Source of the DNA: an uncultured Bacteroidales bacterium
Lineage (GTDB): Bacteria; Bacteroidota; Bacteroidia; Bacteroidales; Paludibacteraceae
NCBI GenBank assembly: GCA_900316125.1
Contig: ONBO01000005.1
Span: 1 to 64,000, forward strand
Direction: 5' to 3'
DNA: 64,000 nucleotides
Shown: in pieces, positions 14,929-23,959 of the stretch
How the letters are laid out: every line of letters starts with the position of its first letter
Numbering within the stretch: position 1 is the first letter of the stretch
Translations under genes and position numbers: made by a program
The notes under the pieces: generated by a model
What the model was told of the DNA's origin: nothing
Database searches by the model: none
Seen by the model: only the letters and a program-made list of their open reading frames with translations

Positions 14929-16313
14929 ATGAGCAAATCAAAATTAATCAGGCTCGCCGCCTGCCTCATACCTGCCATTGTAATATGGCTGCTGCCACTG
15001 AGTTTGTTTGGAGAGCACTTTGCAGTTACAGAGCAACGTATGCTTGCAATTTTTATAATGGCGGCGCTTATGTGGATTTTAGAACCAGTGCCGGCGTGGG
15101 TCACCAGTACGTTCTCCATTTTAGTAATGCTGTTCACAGTCTCAACAGGCGGTATCGGACCACTTGTAGAAGGCATTGATGAGAAGCACATTGTAAGCTA
15201 CCAAAGTCTGCTCGGCTCATACGCAGACCCAATAATAATCCTATTTTTAGGAGGATTTGTAATGGCGCTGGCCGCCTCAGAATCAGGGCTTGACAAGGAT
15301 GTGGCAAACATTCTGCTAAAGCCGTTCAGCCGCAATCCCAAGCTGCTGCTACTTGGCTTTATGCTCACAACTGCGCTGATGTCAATGTTTGTGAGCAACA
15401 CAGCCACCGCCGCCATGATGATAACAATGATAGCACCCGTGCTAAACTCACTGCCTGAGGATGAGAAAGGAAAGACCGCACTGGCGCTCGCCATACCAAT
15501 AGGAGCCAACATCGGCGGAATAGGCACCCCGATAGGCACTCCACCAAACGCCATCGCCCTGAAGTACCTGAATGACCCAGCCGGTCTGAACCTGAACATA
15601 AGTTTTGGACAGTGGACCGCCCTAATGACACCTCTGATGCTCGTTATAGTGTTTGCATCGTGGCTTTTACTGCTCAAACTCTTCCCATTTAAGAACAAGG
15701 AGCTGAAAATAAACATGGACAATGGCGGAAAGAAGCCTATAGAAAAGTGGAAGTACATTACCATCGCCGTTACCATTGTGGTTACCATTCTGCTTTGGAT
15801 GACAGACGGCCTTACAAACCTTCAGATAAGCGTGATTGCCCTGATCCCTATTACAGTGCTCTCTTTTGTGGGCATTTTTACTGGAAAAGACTTACAGAAA
15901 CTGGACTGGAGCGTGCTCTGGATGGTGGCTGGCGGTTTTGCCCTTGGTACTGGCATTATAGACACAGGGCTTGCCAACGATGTTATTAACGCCATTCCGT
16001 TCTCATCACTGTCAGCCATAGGAGTTATAGTAATATCCTGTATTCCTGTATGTTCTACTGTACTTTCAGCAATACTATAATCAAAACAGCCCTGTTCAGC
16101 CATTTTCTGCAGAATATTATAATAGATTAAAGAGTAGGGCTTGCCGCATCATACGCCATGTCACTGCCTATCTCCACCCCACCAAACAGCATAGCATACG
16201 CCACTGGCAAGGTGACAACCAAGCAGATGGCTTTAGTGGGTGTTATAGTGGGCATGTTCTCGCTTGCATTAACATACCTGATACTCTTTACCGCAGGTGA
16301 AAAAATATTATAG
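14929..16313 (+). pseudogene. SLC13/DASS-family anion transporter, broken near the C-terminus
   Basis: The first 383 codons encode a multi-pass carrier with the DASS motif VSNTATAAMM and the second-hairpin region IGTPIGTPPNAIALKYL. The frame stops at 16080. The conserved second SNT motif reads in another frame just before the stop (TFSNTIIKTALFSHF). The C-terminal end (AASYAMSLPISTPPNSIAYATG to KIL) reads in a third frame to the stop at 16313. At least two frame changes and in-frame stops make this a decaying gene rather than one sequencing slip. The family moves dicarboxylates or sulfate with sodium. Confidence 0.85.
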
Positions 16314-16324
16314 GAGGCTTTATT

Positions 16325-17032
16325 ATGGATAAGAAAATTCCTAACATAGTGGTTTTTACGGGAGCCGGTGTTTCCGCCGATAGCGGCATAGCCACGTTCC
16401 GTGACAGTGACGGATTGTGGTGTAACCATAGTGTAGAGGAGGTTTGCACCGCCGAGGCTATGATTTACAACCGCAAGGGAGTGATAGATTTCTACAATGA
16501 AAGGCGTAAGGAGCTGCTTGAAAAGAAACCCAATGCCGCCCATATAGCCATAGCTGCGCTTGAGAGGCATTTTCCTGTGCAGGTTATTACACAGAACGTA
16601 GATGATCTCCATGAGCGTGCAGGCAGTACACATATAACCCACCTTCATGGTGAACTTACCAAGCTCCGCAGCAGCCGTGATGAGAGTGCCATTGTACCCA
16701 TGGAGGGCTGGAAGCAGGAGTATGACGCCCGCCATCCTGACGGCTCACTGCTTCGCCCGTTCATAGTGTTTTTTGGTGAGAGCGTGCCTAACCTAAGCAA
16801 AGCAATTGAAATAACAGAGACTGCCGATATTTTCATAGTGGTGGGTACATCGCTGAAGGTATATCCTGCCGCATCACTGCTGCAATATGTGAGAGCCGGC
16901 GTGCCAGTCTATCTTGTTGACCCTGGCACCCCAGACATTGCGGGCGTGGGAGAGCCCTTCTCATTCATAAAAAAACGAGCCGCCGAGGGTGTCCCGGAGC
17001 TCGTTAACAGGCTTATTAAAGAGTTGTCTTAG
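16325..17032 (+). CDS. cobB: sirtuin NAD-dependent deacylase
   Basis: 235 residues. GAGVSADSGIATFRD binds NAD, TQNVDDLHERAG is the second NAD motif and the catalytic His is in HLHGEL. The usual zinc-binding cysteines between HGE and the FGE motif are missing: residues after HGEL read TKLRSSRDES, and no CxxC is visible. It removes acyl groups from lysines. The start is 12 bp after the transporter remnant stop. Its last 4 bases overlap the convergent argC stop. Confidence 0.9.
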   Translation: MDKKIPNIVVFTGAGVSADSGIATFRDSDGLWCNHSVEEVCTAEAMIYNRKGVIDFYNERRKELLEKKPNAAHIAIAALERHFPVQVITQNVDDLHERAGSTHITHLHGELTKLRSSRDESAIVPMEGWKQEYDARHPDGSLLRPFIVFFGESVPNLSKAIEITETADIFIVVGTSLKVYPAASLLQYVRAGVPVYLVDPGTPDIAGVGEPFSFIKKRAAEGVPELVNRLIKELS

Positions 17033-17997
17033 AACGCTGAGCTTTTAAGGTTCAGACCTGCGTTTTCAGGCAAACCAAACATAAGGTTCATATTCTGGAC
17101 CGCTTGCCCCGATGCGCCCTTCAGCAAGTTATCTATCATGGAGAGCACCATCAGCTTGCCACCGTGCTTCTCAACATGCACAATAGCCTTGTTTGTATTC
17201 ACCACCTGCTTAAGGTCTGGATTTGAGTCCATCACAAATGTGAATGCAGCATTAGCGTAGTAATCTTTGTAGAGTTTGGTGACCTCCTCGATGCTAAGCG
17301 CACAGTCAAGGTGTGACACCACAAATATGCCACGTGCAAAGTCACCACGCACAGGCACAAAGTTTATATCTGCCACGGCACTGCCCTGCACCATTCCAAG
17401 ATTGTACTTAATCTCTATGAGGTGCTGGTGCTCAAACGCCTTATATACTGAGATGTTATTATTACGCCAGCTGAAATGGCTTGTAGCGCCTGGTTTCACA
17501 CCTGCGCCGGTAGAGCCTGTGATACCAGTTACGCTAACCTCGCTTGTAAGCAGGCCGTTAGCCGCAAGAGGCATAAGTCCAAGCTGAATGGCAGTGGCAA
17601 AACAACCAGGGTTGGCAAGCAGGCTGCACCCTTTAATGCGGTCACGGTTGCACTCCGGCAGGCCATACACGTAGCCGCAGCTCTCATCGCGGTAGTCCTG
17701 AGCAAGGTCAACAACCTTCAGTTTCTCAGGGCGTGGGTTCTGAGCCCAGAACTCTGTACTCTTGCCGTGGCCTGAGCACATAAACACCACATCCACAGCA
17801 TTAAGGTCATACTCTGCCGCAAATTCCTGCTCGGTCTCACCAAAGAGACCTTCATGCACACTATAGAGCTTGTTGCCGGCGTTACTTGTACTATGAACAA
17901 ACGCAAGCTCCACATTTGGGTGGTTGATAAGAATTCTTATCAGCTCACCGGCGGTATATCCTGCACCGCCTATAATTCCAACTTTTATCTTATCCAT
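17029..17997 (-). CDS. argC: N-acetyl-gamma-glutamyl-phosphate reductase
   Basis: 322 residues. N-terminal Rossmann GGAGYTAGELIRIL binds NADPH, and the catalytic cysteine is in NPGCFATAIQLGL. It reduces N-acyl-glutamyl phosphate to the semialdehyde, the step before ArgD. It lies 3 bp downstream of the lipoprotein gene and belongs to the argR-GNAT-argG operon. It ends convergent with cobB, overlapping by 4 bp. Confidence 0.95.
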   Translation of the reverse strand: MDKIKVGIIGGAGYTAGELIRILINHPNVELAFVHSTSNAGNKLYSVHEGLFGETEQEFAAEYDLNAVDVVFMCSGHGKSTEFWAQNPRPEKLKVVDLAQDYRDESCGYVYGLPECNRDRIKGCSLLANPGCFATAIQLGLMPLAANGLLTSEVSVTGITGSTGAGVKPGATSHFSWRNNNISVYKAFEHQHLIEIKYNLGMVQGSAVADINFVPVRGDFARGIFVVSHLDCALSIEEVTKLYKDYYANAAFTFVMDSNPDLKQVVNTNKAIVHVEKHGGKLMVLSMIDNLLKGASGQAVQNMNLMFGLPENAGLNLKSSAF

Positions 17998-18000
17998 AAT

Positions 18001-18591
18001 TTATCCAACAGGGTCTGTAAGGTAAGCGCATGACACCCAACCGTAAACCTTCTTACCGTCAGCCTGGAAAGAGATCTTGATCCACTGTGTATTACCTTGT
18101 ACCTCCTCTCCATTCTCCTCAATTTCAATAATTAAAAGGGTTTTCCCTTTTGAGACTTCCCCCACTCTTGATGATGAAACGGATGGTTCCTCTCTGATAT
18201 TAAGAGAGTTAGCTGCTACAACTTTATATCCATACTTTGCCGCACCACATACATTACATTTCCCATCCTCATAAATATGGCCCGTTGCAGGTATATCCTG
18301 TTCCACTTTTGCACCACATACAGCACAAGTACACTCCTCCTTGCCAGCTTCAGAACATTTTGGAGCCACTTTTTGTATGCAAGACTCAGGCGTATGATCT
18401 TCAATCTGTATAACTCTTGTTATCTTGTCTCCGCATATAGAGCATGTACACTCTTTCTCACCTTCCTTAGTACATGTTGCCTCTTTAACTGTACTGCAAG
18501 AGTAATCATGCGTATGTTCTGGAGTCTTCTTTTCTCCACACGATGTTACGGCTATCGCCAACATTGCCAAAAACAAAATTCGTGTTTTCAT
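18001..18591 (-). CDS. lipoprotein with Cys-rich repeats and C-terminal SH3b domain
   Basis: 196 residues. The signal peptide ends in a lipobox with lipidated C18 (AVTSCG). Residues 26-117 hold two and a half copies of a cysteine-rich unit with CxCxxCG ends (C48/C50/C53, C87/C89/C92, C112/C115), each followed by an H-containing linker, looking like a small metal-binding ribbon. Residues 121-196 form an SH3b domain (NSLNIREEPS, GWVSCAYL), usually cell-wall or peptide binding. It sits inside the arginine operon between argG and argC, where a cell-surface protein is unexpected. Function unknown. Confidence 0.75.
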   Translation of the reverse strand: MKTRILFLAMLAIAVTSCGEKKTPEHTHDYSCSTVKEATCTKEGEKECTCSICGDKITRVIQIEDHTPESCIQKVAPKCSEAGKEECTCAVCGAKVEQDIPATGHIYEDGKCNVCGAAKYGYKVVAANSLNIREEPSVSSSRVGEVSKGKTLLIIEIEENGEEVQGNTQWIKISFQADGKKVYGWVSCAYLTDPVG

Positions 18592-18610
18592 AGTATTTGA
18601 TTTTTAAGTA

Positions 18611-19807
18611 TTACTGACGCTCGTTAGGGTGTGCAAGATAGTATGCTCTAAGGGCGGTGGATGTAACCTTTATGAAGCCCTTTGCATCATCGCTGCTCCA
18701 TGCTTTGGCTGTCTCTCCGTACTCACCCAGTTTGTTCTTTACAAGGTCATTTGGAGAGTCAACACCCACTGTCTGGAAGCAGAGCGGACGCAGCTCAAGG
18801 GTAACCTCACCTGTAACATTACGCTGGCTGCTTGTGAGCATAGCCTCTATATCAGGCATCACAGGCTCCAGATACTGGCTCTCATGCAGGAACATTCCAT
18901 ACCAGTTTGCAACCTGGTCCTTCCAGTACTGCTGCCATTTGCTTAGGGTGAATTTCTCAAGGAAACGGTGTGCGCCTATGATAAGCATAGGAGCGGCAGC
19001 CTCAAACCCCACACGACCTTTTATACCTATGATGGTATCGCCCACATGGCAGTCACGGCCGATGCCGTATGCGGCGCCAATCTCTTCTACAGCTTGGATA
19101 GCCTTGATTTTGTCGGTATATTTAACGCCGTTCACGCTGCAAAGCTCTCCCTTTTCAAATCCAAGCGTAAGTATCTCAGGACCCTCCTTAGTAGGGTGTT
19201 TAAGGTATGCGCTCTCTGGCAAACCCTGCTTTGAGTCAAGTATCTCACCACCGCAGATTGAAGTGCCCCATATACCCACGTTGTATGAGTATTTGAGTTT
19301 GGTGAAATCAGCGTAGAATCCGTTCTTATTCAGGTAGTCAACCTCCTCTTGGCGGCTAAGGTTACCGTCGCGGGTAAGAGTAATAATCTCCACGCCTGGG
19401 TACATAACCATAAATGTCATGTCAAAACGTATCTGGTCATTACCTGCTCCTGTAGAGCCGTGGGCAATTGCATCTGCGCCTATCTCCTTGGCGTAGCGTG
19501 CTATGGCTATGGCCTGGAATATACGCTCTGAGCTTACTGATATTGGGTAACAGTTGTTACGCAGCACATTGCCGTAAACCATATACTTGAGGCTCTTCTC
19601 ATAGTACTCCTGAGTAACATCAAGGGTTACATACTCCTTGGCTCCGAGCTTATATGCGTTCTCCTCATTCTTCTTTAACTGCTCTGCACTAAATCCGCCT
19701 GTGTTTGCACATGCGGCATATACTTCATAGCCCTTCTCCTTGGCAAGGTACATAACGGTGTAGGATGTATCCAAACCACCGCTAAATGCAACTACAACTT
19801 TTTTCAT
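18611..19807 (-). CDS. argG: argininosuccinate synthase
   Basis: 398 residues. The N-terminal PP-loop AFSGGLDTSY binds ATP. Family segments such as GSTGAGNDQIRF and the citrulline/aspartate-binding region are present. It joins citrulline and aspartate using ATP to make argininosuccinate. It starts 22 bp after the GNAT gene stop and is followed by the lipoprotein gene. No defect is seen. Confidence 0.96.
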   Translation of the reverse strand: MKKVVVAFSGGLDTSYTVMYLAKEKGYEVYAACANTGGFSAEQLKKNEENAYKLGAKEYVTLDVTQEYYEKSLKYMVYGNVLRNNCYPISVSSERIFQAIAIARYAKEIGADAIAHGSTGAGNDQIRFDMTFMVMYPGVEIITLTRDGNLSRQEEVDYLNKNGFYADFTKLKYSYNVGIWGTSICGGEILDSKQGLPESAYLKHPTKEGPEILTLGFEKGELCSVNGVKYTDKIKAIQAVEEIGAAYGIGRDCHVGDTIIGIKGRVGFEAAAPMLIIGAHRFLEKFTLSKWQQYWKDQVANWYGMFLHESQYLEPVMPDIEAMLTSSQRNVTGEVTLELRPLCFQTVGVDSPNDLVKNKLGEYGETAKAWSSDDAKGFIKVTSTALRAYYLAHPNERQ

Positions 19808-19829
19808 AAAATTCTATATTTAATTATTA

Positions 19830-20468
19830 TTAATTATCCATTGGAAAGCCGTTCGGGAAGCGCCTCTTAATCACTTCAGCGGCTTCGGGGTCTGTGGCAA
19901 GCTCCTCATCGGCGTCACGGACGCTGCGCTCACGCTCCGGGTCATAAAGCATACCAGTACATACGCAGTAACGGCGGCCTGTACGCTCCAGGATGTCATG
20001 GTTTATACAACCCGCACAACCCTTCCAGAAGGTCTCATCGTCTGTAAGCTGGGCAAAGGTCACAGGTATGTAGCCGTGCTCAGTGTTAAGTTTCATGACG
20101 GCGGCGCCCGATGTCAGACTGAATATCTTGGCTTCAGGCCAGCGCATACGGGCGAGCGAGAATGTAACGTGCTTTATACGCTTGGCAAGCCCTAAACCGC
20201 GGAATTTCTCCGGCACTATAAGCCCAGATGTGGTCACGTAGTGCTTTCCTCCCCATGTCTCTATGTAACTGAAACCTGCAAACTCCTCTCCGTAAAGGGC
20301 TATCACAGCCTTTCCCTCACGCATCTTCTGCTTCACATATTCAGGATTGCGCTTGGCTATACCCGTTCCACGCACTTTAGCTGCCGCCTCTATGGTACTC
20401 AGTATGGTATCCACATACTTGATATGGCTCTCATCAGCCACAAAAATTTTAATATCAGAAGATTCCAT
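19830..20468 (-). CDS. GNAT-family acyltransferase in arginine operon
   Basis: 212 residues. The acyl-CoA-binding signature is VPEKFRGLGLAKRI (about 86-99). A cysteine cluster follows (CAGCINHDI, then RYCVCTG). Its fixed place between argR and argG suggests the missing first step of arginine synthesis, N-acylation of glutamate by an ArgA-like enzyme; no argA or argJ is visible here. This assignment is from context and not from motifs specific for glutamate. The extra C-terminal cysteine segment is not typical of small GNAT enzymes. Confidence 0.7.
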   Translation of the reverse strand: MESSDIKIFVADESHIKYVDTILSTIEAAAKVRGTGIAKRNPEYVKQKMREGKAVIALYGEEFAGFSYIETWGGKHYVTTSGLIVPEKFRGLGLAKRIKHVTFSLARMRWPEAKIFSLTSGAAVMKLNTEHGYIPVTFAQLTDDETFWKGCAGCINHDILERTGRRYCVCTGMLYDPERERSVRDADEELATDPEAAEVIKRRFPNGFPMDN

Positions 20469-20498
20469 TTCCTAATGGTGATGCCTCCTGCGCATCCT

Positions 20499-20951
20499 CT
20501 ACAATTCCTCTATTAGTTTTGTAAGTATTCTTGTTATCTCGTCACGTGAGAACCCCTCACGTGGAATTACCAGTATAGTGTCATCACCGGCAATGGTTCC
20601 AAGTATTGCTCCTGTGGTGTCACGGTCTATATCAGCTGCTATGCCGCCAGCATACCCTGACTTGGTTTTAATTACAGCAAGCTGACCCGAGAACTCAAGT
20701 GAATTCACCCCTATGCGTTTAGGCTCTGAACTCTTGGCCTGGAATGAGCTGATAGGCACTATGTATCTGTATTCACCCTGAGCCGTAAGTGTCTTAGATA
20801 TTTTCAGCCTCTTAAGGTCACGTGAAAGGGTTGCCTGTGTAAGGTTGAATCCATTGTCTTTCAATATGTTAAGCAACTCTTCCTGACTTGATACATTGTT
20901 CTCCATACAGAACTGACGTATCAGTTTCATTCTATCAGCCTTGTTCTTCAT
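20499..20951 (-). CDS. argR: arginine repressor
   Basis: 150 residues from the ATG at 20951; a longer reading from 20990 overlaps the promoter. The N-terminal winged helix contains QATLSRDLKRL, which contacts ARG boxes. The C-terminal oligomerisation and arginine-binding domain has GTIAGDDTILVI with the paired aspartates that bind arginine. ArgR hexamers with arginine repress arginine genes. An ARG box lies just upstream of this start, so it likely controls itself and the operon below. The GNAT gene starts 30 bp further on. Confidence 0.93.
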   Translation of the reverse strand: MKNKADRMKLIRQFCMENNVSSQEELLNILKDNGFNLTQATLSRDLKRLKISKTLTAQGEYRYIVPISSFQAKSSEPKRIGVNSLEFSGQLAVIKTKSGYAGGIAADIDRDTTGAILGTIAGDDTILVIPREGFSRDEITRILTKLIEEL

Positions 20952-20954
20952 AAA

Positions 20955-21019
20955 TGAATAAATATTCAGTTTGTTGCAAATTTTGTGCAAAATTATGCAA
21001 AAAAAAGTAGGAAAACAAA
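20955..21019 (-). promoter_or_regulatory. argR operon promoter and ARG box
   Basis: TGAATAAATATTCA at 20955-20968 is a near-perfect palindrome matching the ARG-box pattern. On the minus strand the -7 element TAATTTTG is at 20995-20988 and TTTG is at 21019-21016, 20 bp further upstream. The box lies just downstream of the expected start of transcription, a good place to block RNA polymerase. Confidence 0.7.
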
Positions 21020-21037
21020 GGTTTCCCTACTTTTTTA
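21001..21037 (-). terminator. hairpin terminator of the serine-rich lipoprotein gene
   Basis: AAAAAAGTAGG at 21001 pairs with CCTACTTTTTT at 21026-21036 and inner bases continue the stem. A-rich and T-rich flanks would let it end transcription from either side. It overlaps the -33 element of the argR promoter. Confidence 0.7.
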
Positions 21038-21113
21038 TACTCTTTAATCAATAATTTATTTATACCTGAACGTGTATGAGATCCTTAACTCCGCTCAGGA
21101 TGACGTGCGAATA

Positions 21114-21638
21114 TTATTTAAAAGACTGGAAGAGGCTTGTAAGTGAGCTTACTGCGCTTGCTGTGTTAGCCACTGTATTTGCGGTACCAGCAACAGAAGA
21201 ACCTATGTTCTGGAAGCTGCTGAGATCCATGTTTGTAAGTGATGTAATAGTGTTATCTACATTAGAGTTTGTGATAAGTGATGTAGCGCTTGAAACCATA
21301 CCAAGAGCAAAATCCTTGTAGAAAGCCTTATCCTTATAGTTATCTTTAATCTGAGCTACGCTTGTTGCAAGTGTGGCTGCGTTAAGGATGTTGTTCATGT
21401 TGGTCATATCAAGTTTGCCAGCTGACTTGTAGTTGCTGTAAAGATTCTTGATAGAAGTACCAGCAGAAGCACCAGCCTGACCAGCGGTAGAAGAAGGAGC
21501 ACCAGCAAGAGCGCTCATTACTGTACTGGCGATGTCAGAAGATGATGTAGAAGAAGATGAAGACTTAGATGAGCCACAGCTTGTAAGAGCTACAGCAAAG
21601 ATTGCACACAGTGCAACAGAGAAAAATTTAGTTTTCAT
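21114..21638 (-). CDS. serine-rich putative lipoprotein of unknown function
   Basis: 174 residues. The signal peptide ends in a lipobox (ALTSCG), followed by a serine-rich linker (about residues 22-36) and an alanine/serine-rich helical region. A TAnnTTTG-like -7 element, TATTTTTG, lies at 21694-21687. No domain is recognised. It has its own promoter and terminator, so it is a single-gene unit. Confidence 0.75.
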   Translation of the reverse strand: MKTKFFSVALCAIFAVALTSCGSSKSSSSSTSSSDIASTVMSALAGAPSSTAGQAGASAGTSIKNLYSNYKSAGKLDMTNMNNILNAATLATSVAQIKDNYKDKAFYKDFALGMVSSATSLITNSNVDNTITSLTNMDLSSFQNIGSSVAGTANTVANTASAVSSLTSLFQSFK

Positions 21639-21707
21639 AATTAATATTGTTAAAGTTTATAGTAAACCACTTTATTAAACACACTGCAAAAATAGTAATA
21701 ATTTTTT

Positions 21708-21772
21708 TATCTTTTAACTTTCAACTTTCAATTTTATTCACTTCGTTCATCAACACGTCAACTCTCAACTAA
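21708..21772 (+). repeat. dispersed intergenic repeat copy
   Basis: Contains AACTTTCAACTTTCAATTTT followed by a unit of about 38 bp (starting TTATTCACTTCGTTCATC, ending CTCAACTAA) that recurs exactly at 40189-40226. It lies between the lipoprotein promoter and the antiporter stop. Confidence 0.75.
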
Positions 21773-23950
21773 TTAAATAATTTTTCCATTCATCTCCGTA
21801 ATTCTATCCACCTCACCCTCTTTGAACTGCTCCGGATAGATTACGATGAAGCTGTTGTTCTTGACACGCTTTGAGAGCGTGGTAAGCAGAGTGTCAAAGC
21901 CGTCAGTGTATGACAAACTGTGCTTTCTGGCCGCGATAACAATAAGCAGGTCATTGTCTGCGAGCTCACTGAGAGGCTTGTCAAGAGAGAACTCTGTCTG
22001 AATCTTAAGCACAGGCTGTATGTTTCTGCTGCGCTTGCGCATCTCCCTGCCAAAAGCTGAGAGCACCTCCTTAGGTGCGTTAATCTGCACGCTGGCGCCA
22101 GCCTGTGACGCAATGGTTGAAACACTGTAGCACCACTTGCGGAAACCGCTCTCACGTTCCGCATCGGCGGTGGCAAGGAGAATAATCCTTCCAGTGGTTG
22201 ACAGCGGCTGCACGGAAGAGAGCACATAGACCATTCTGTTCACCTTCTCAAGAATGGTGTCCATCATGGAACCAAACACAGCGTCAGAAATTTTTGACCT
22301 TGGATTGATACCCATTACAGCGTCTGAAATGTTCTTTTCCAGTATCACATTTGTAATACCACTGGCTGTATTGAGGTCATAACGCTTAATCTTTTTCACC
22401 CTATTATCCGATGCAGCTCCAAGGTAGGCCGCCCTCTCAAGCAGCTTGTCTATCTCCTCTGAGTGCTTCTCATCAATTTTATCATACCCCACCACGTTAA
22501 GGGCGTAAATAGGCTGCTTGTACTTGCGGTCATTAAGCAGCACAGCCAGTTCCATAAGCCTCTCCAGTGTGGACGGGTTTGAAACAGAGAGCATTATTCG
22601 CATCTCTGAACGGTACGCCGATGTCCGCTCCAGTTCCGTATTTGAACTTACTGCCAGCTTTTTGGCGGAACGCTCCGTTATAATTGAACTTATAACGCAG
22701 GTGATTAGAATCATGACAACAGTGCCGTTAAGAATCTCCTCTGTAAGAAGCCTTACCTGCGAGCCGGCAGCGGTCACACCCACTATTGTGTTGTACGCTA
22801 ACATCACGGCAGCCAGTGAGCTTGCCGCCTGCGCGTTACTGAGGCCGAATATCATGTTACCCTCCACTCTCTCCATCTTGTATATTAGACGTGTGATGTG
22901 GGCAGCGGCATACTTGGCAAATGTGGCCACCACTGTCATCACAGCCGCCACTAAAAGGGTAAGATGCCCCTTGAACACTATCTCCACATTAATTATCATT
23001 CCCACGCTTATAAGGAAGAACGGAATGAAGATGGCGTTACCCACAAAGTTTATCCTATTCATAAGAGGGGAGCGCTTAGGGATAAGCCTGTTCAGCGATA
23101 TACCAGCCATGAACGCACCTATAATATACTCCACGCCTGCTATCTTGGCAAGGAAGGAGGCTAAGAACACCAGTGCCAGCACAAATATGTACTGAAGGAT
23201 ATCATCGGCGTAGTGTTTGAAGAACCAACGAGCCAGCAGCGGGAATATATACATTACCACAAAGCCGTAGATGCCTATGGATATTATGAATCTTACCCAG
23301 AACATCCACCCCATGCTGCCTTTCACTATCTCAAGCATTATGGCAAGCACAAGAAGTGAGAGTATTACAGCCACCATGGTACCACCCACAGTGATGGTGA
23401 CTGAGCGGGTGCGGCTCACACCAAACCTGGTGACCACAGGGTACGCTATAAGTGTGTTTGAAGCGTACATACTCGCCAAAACCACGGCTGAGTATATTGA
23501 GTATTTAATAAGCTCGCCCTCTGAAGCATCGCCGGATATCCACGTAATGGGCACGCCCCCTGACATCCTAGTGTATATGAAATACATCAGGTACACACTT
23601 GTGAGTATACCCAAAATCATAGGTATGAAGAAGGTGAGCAGACCAAACACAAGACTCTTGTTGCGGTTGTGCAGGAAGTCATTCATGTCCATGTCTATAC
23701 CAGCCACAAACATGATGTAGAGCATTCCCACCTGACCGAACAGGCGGAAACTGCTGTCATGGTCAAGCAGACCGAATCCAAATGGCCCCAGTATCACACC
23801 GGCAAGAATAAGGCCGACGATGTGGGGGATGTGCAGCTTGTTGAAAATCATGGGAGAGAGCAGAATGATTAGCAGCACCAGTGAAAATATCAGCACCGGG
23901 TCTGATATCGGCAAACTAAACATTCCTATAAACTCATCCATGAAATCCAT
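21773..23950 (-). CDS. CPA2-family cation/proton antiporter with C-terminal cytoplasmic domain
   Basis: 725 residues. About 12 membrane segments occupy residues 1-420 with the CPA2 features GPFGFGLLDHDSSF and GVEYIIGAFMAGISLNR. The last 300 residues are soluble and resemble two tandem universal-stress-type domains (repeated beta-alpha pattern, for example MRIMLSVSNPSTLERLMELA). Such proteins exchange Na+ or K+ for protons across the inner membrane. It starts 9 bp after proA in the same direction. Ion choice cannot be read. Confidence 0.85.
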   Translation of the reverse strand: MDFMDEFIGMFSLPISDPVLIFSLVLLIILLSPMIFNKLHIPHIVGLILAGVILGPFGFGLLDHDSSFRLFGQVGMLYIMFVAGIDMDMNDFLHNRNKSLVFGLLTFFIPMILGILTSVYLMYFIYTRMSGGVPITWISGDASEGELIKYSIYSAVVLASMYASNTLIAYPVVTRFGVSRTRSVTITVGGTMVAVILSLLVLAIMLEIVKGSMGWMFWVRFIISIGIYGFVVMYIFPLLARWFFKHYADDILQYIFVLALVFLASFLAKIAGVEYIIGAFMAGISLNRLIPKRSPLMNRINFVGNAIFIPFFLISVGMIINVEIVFKGHLTLLVAAVMTVVATFAKYAAAHITRLIYKMERVEGNMIFGLSNAQAASSLAAVMLAYNTIVGVTAAGSQVRLLTEEILNGTVVMILITCVISSIITERSAKKLAVSSNTELERTSAYRSEMRIMLSVSNPSTLERLMELAVLLNDRKYKQPIYALNVVGYDKIDEKHSEEIDKLLERAAYLGAASDNRVKKIKRYDLNTASGITNVILEKNISDAVMGINPRSKISDAVFGSMMDTILEKVNRMVYVLSSVQPLSTTGRIILLATADAERESGFRKWCYSVSTIASQAGASVQINAPKEVLSAFGREMRKRSRNIQPVLKIQTEFSLDKPLSELADNDLLIVIAARKHSLSYTDGFDTLLTTLSKRVKNNSFIVIYPEQFKEGEVDRITEMNGKII

Positions 23951-23959
23951 TCGGTAGTA

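Noticed and set aside
18657-19316. Long antisense frame opposite argG, and similar ones at 22518-23195 and 30695-31399
   Set aside because: Each mirrors a well-identified gene on the other strand, and none has motifs of its own.
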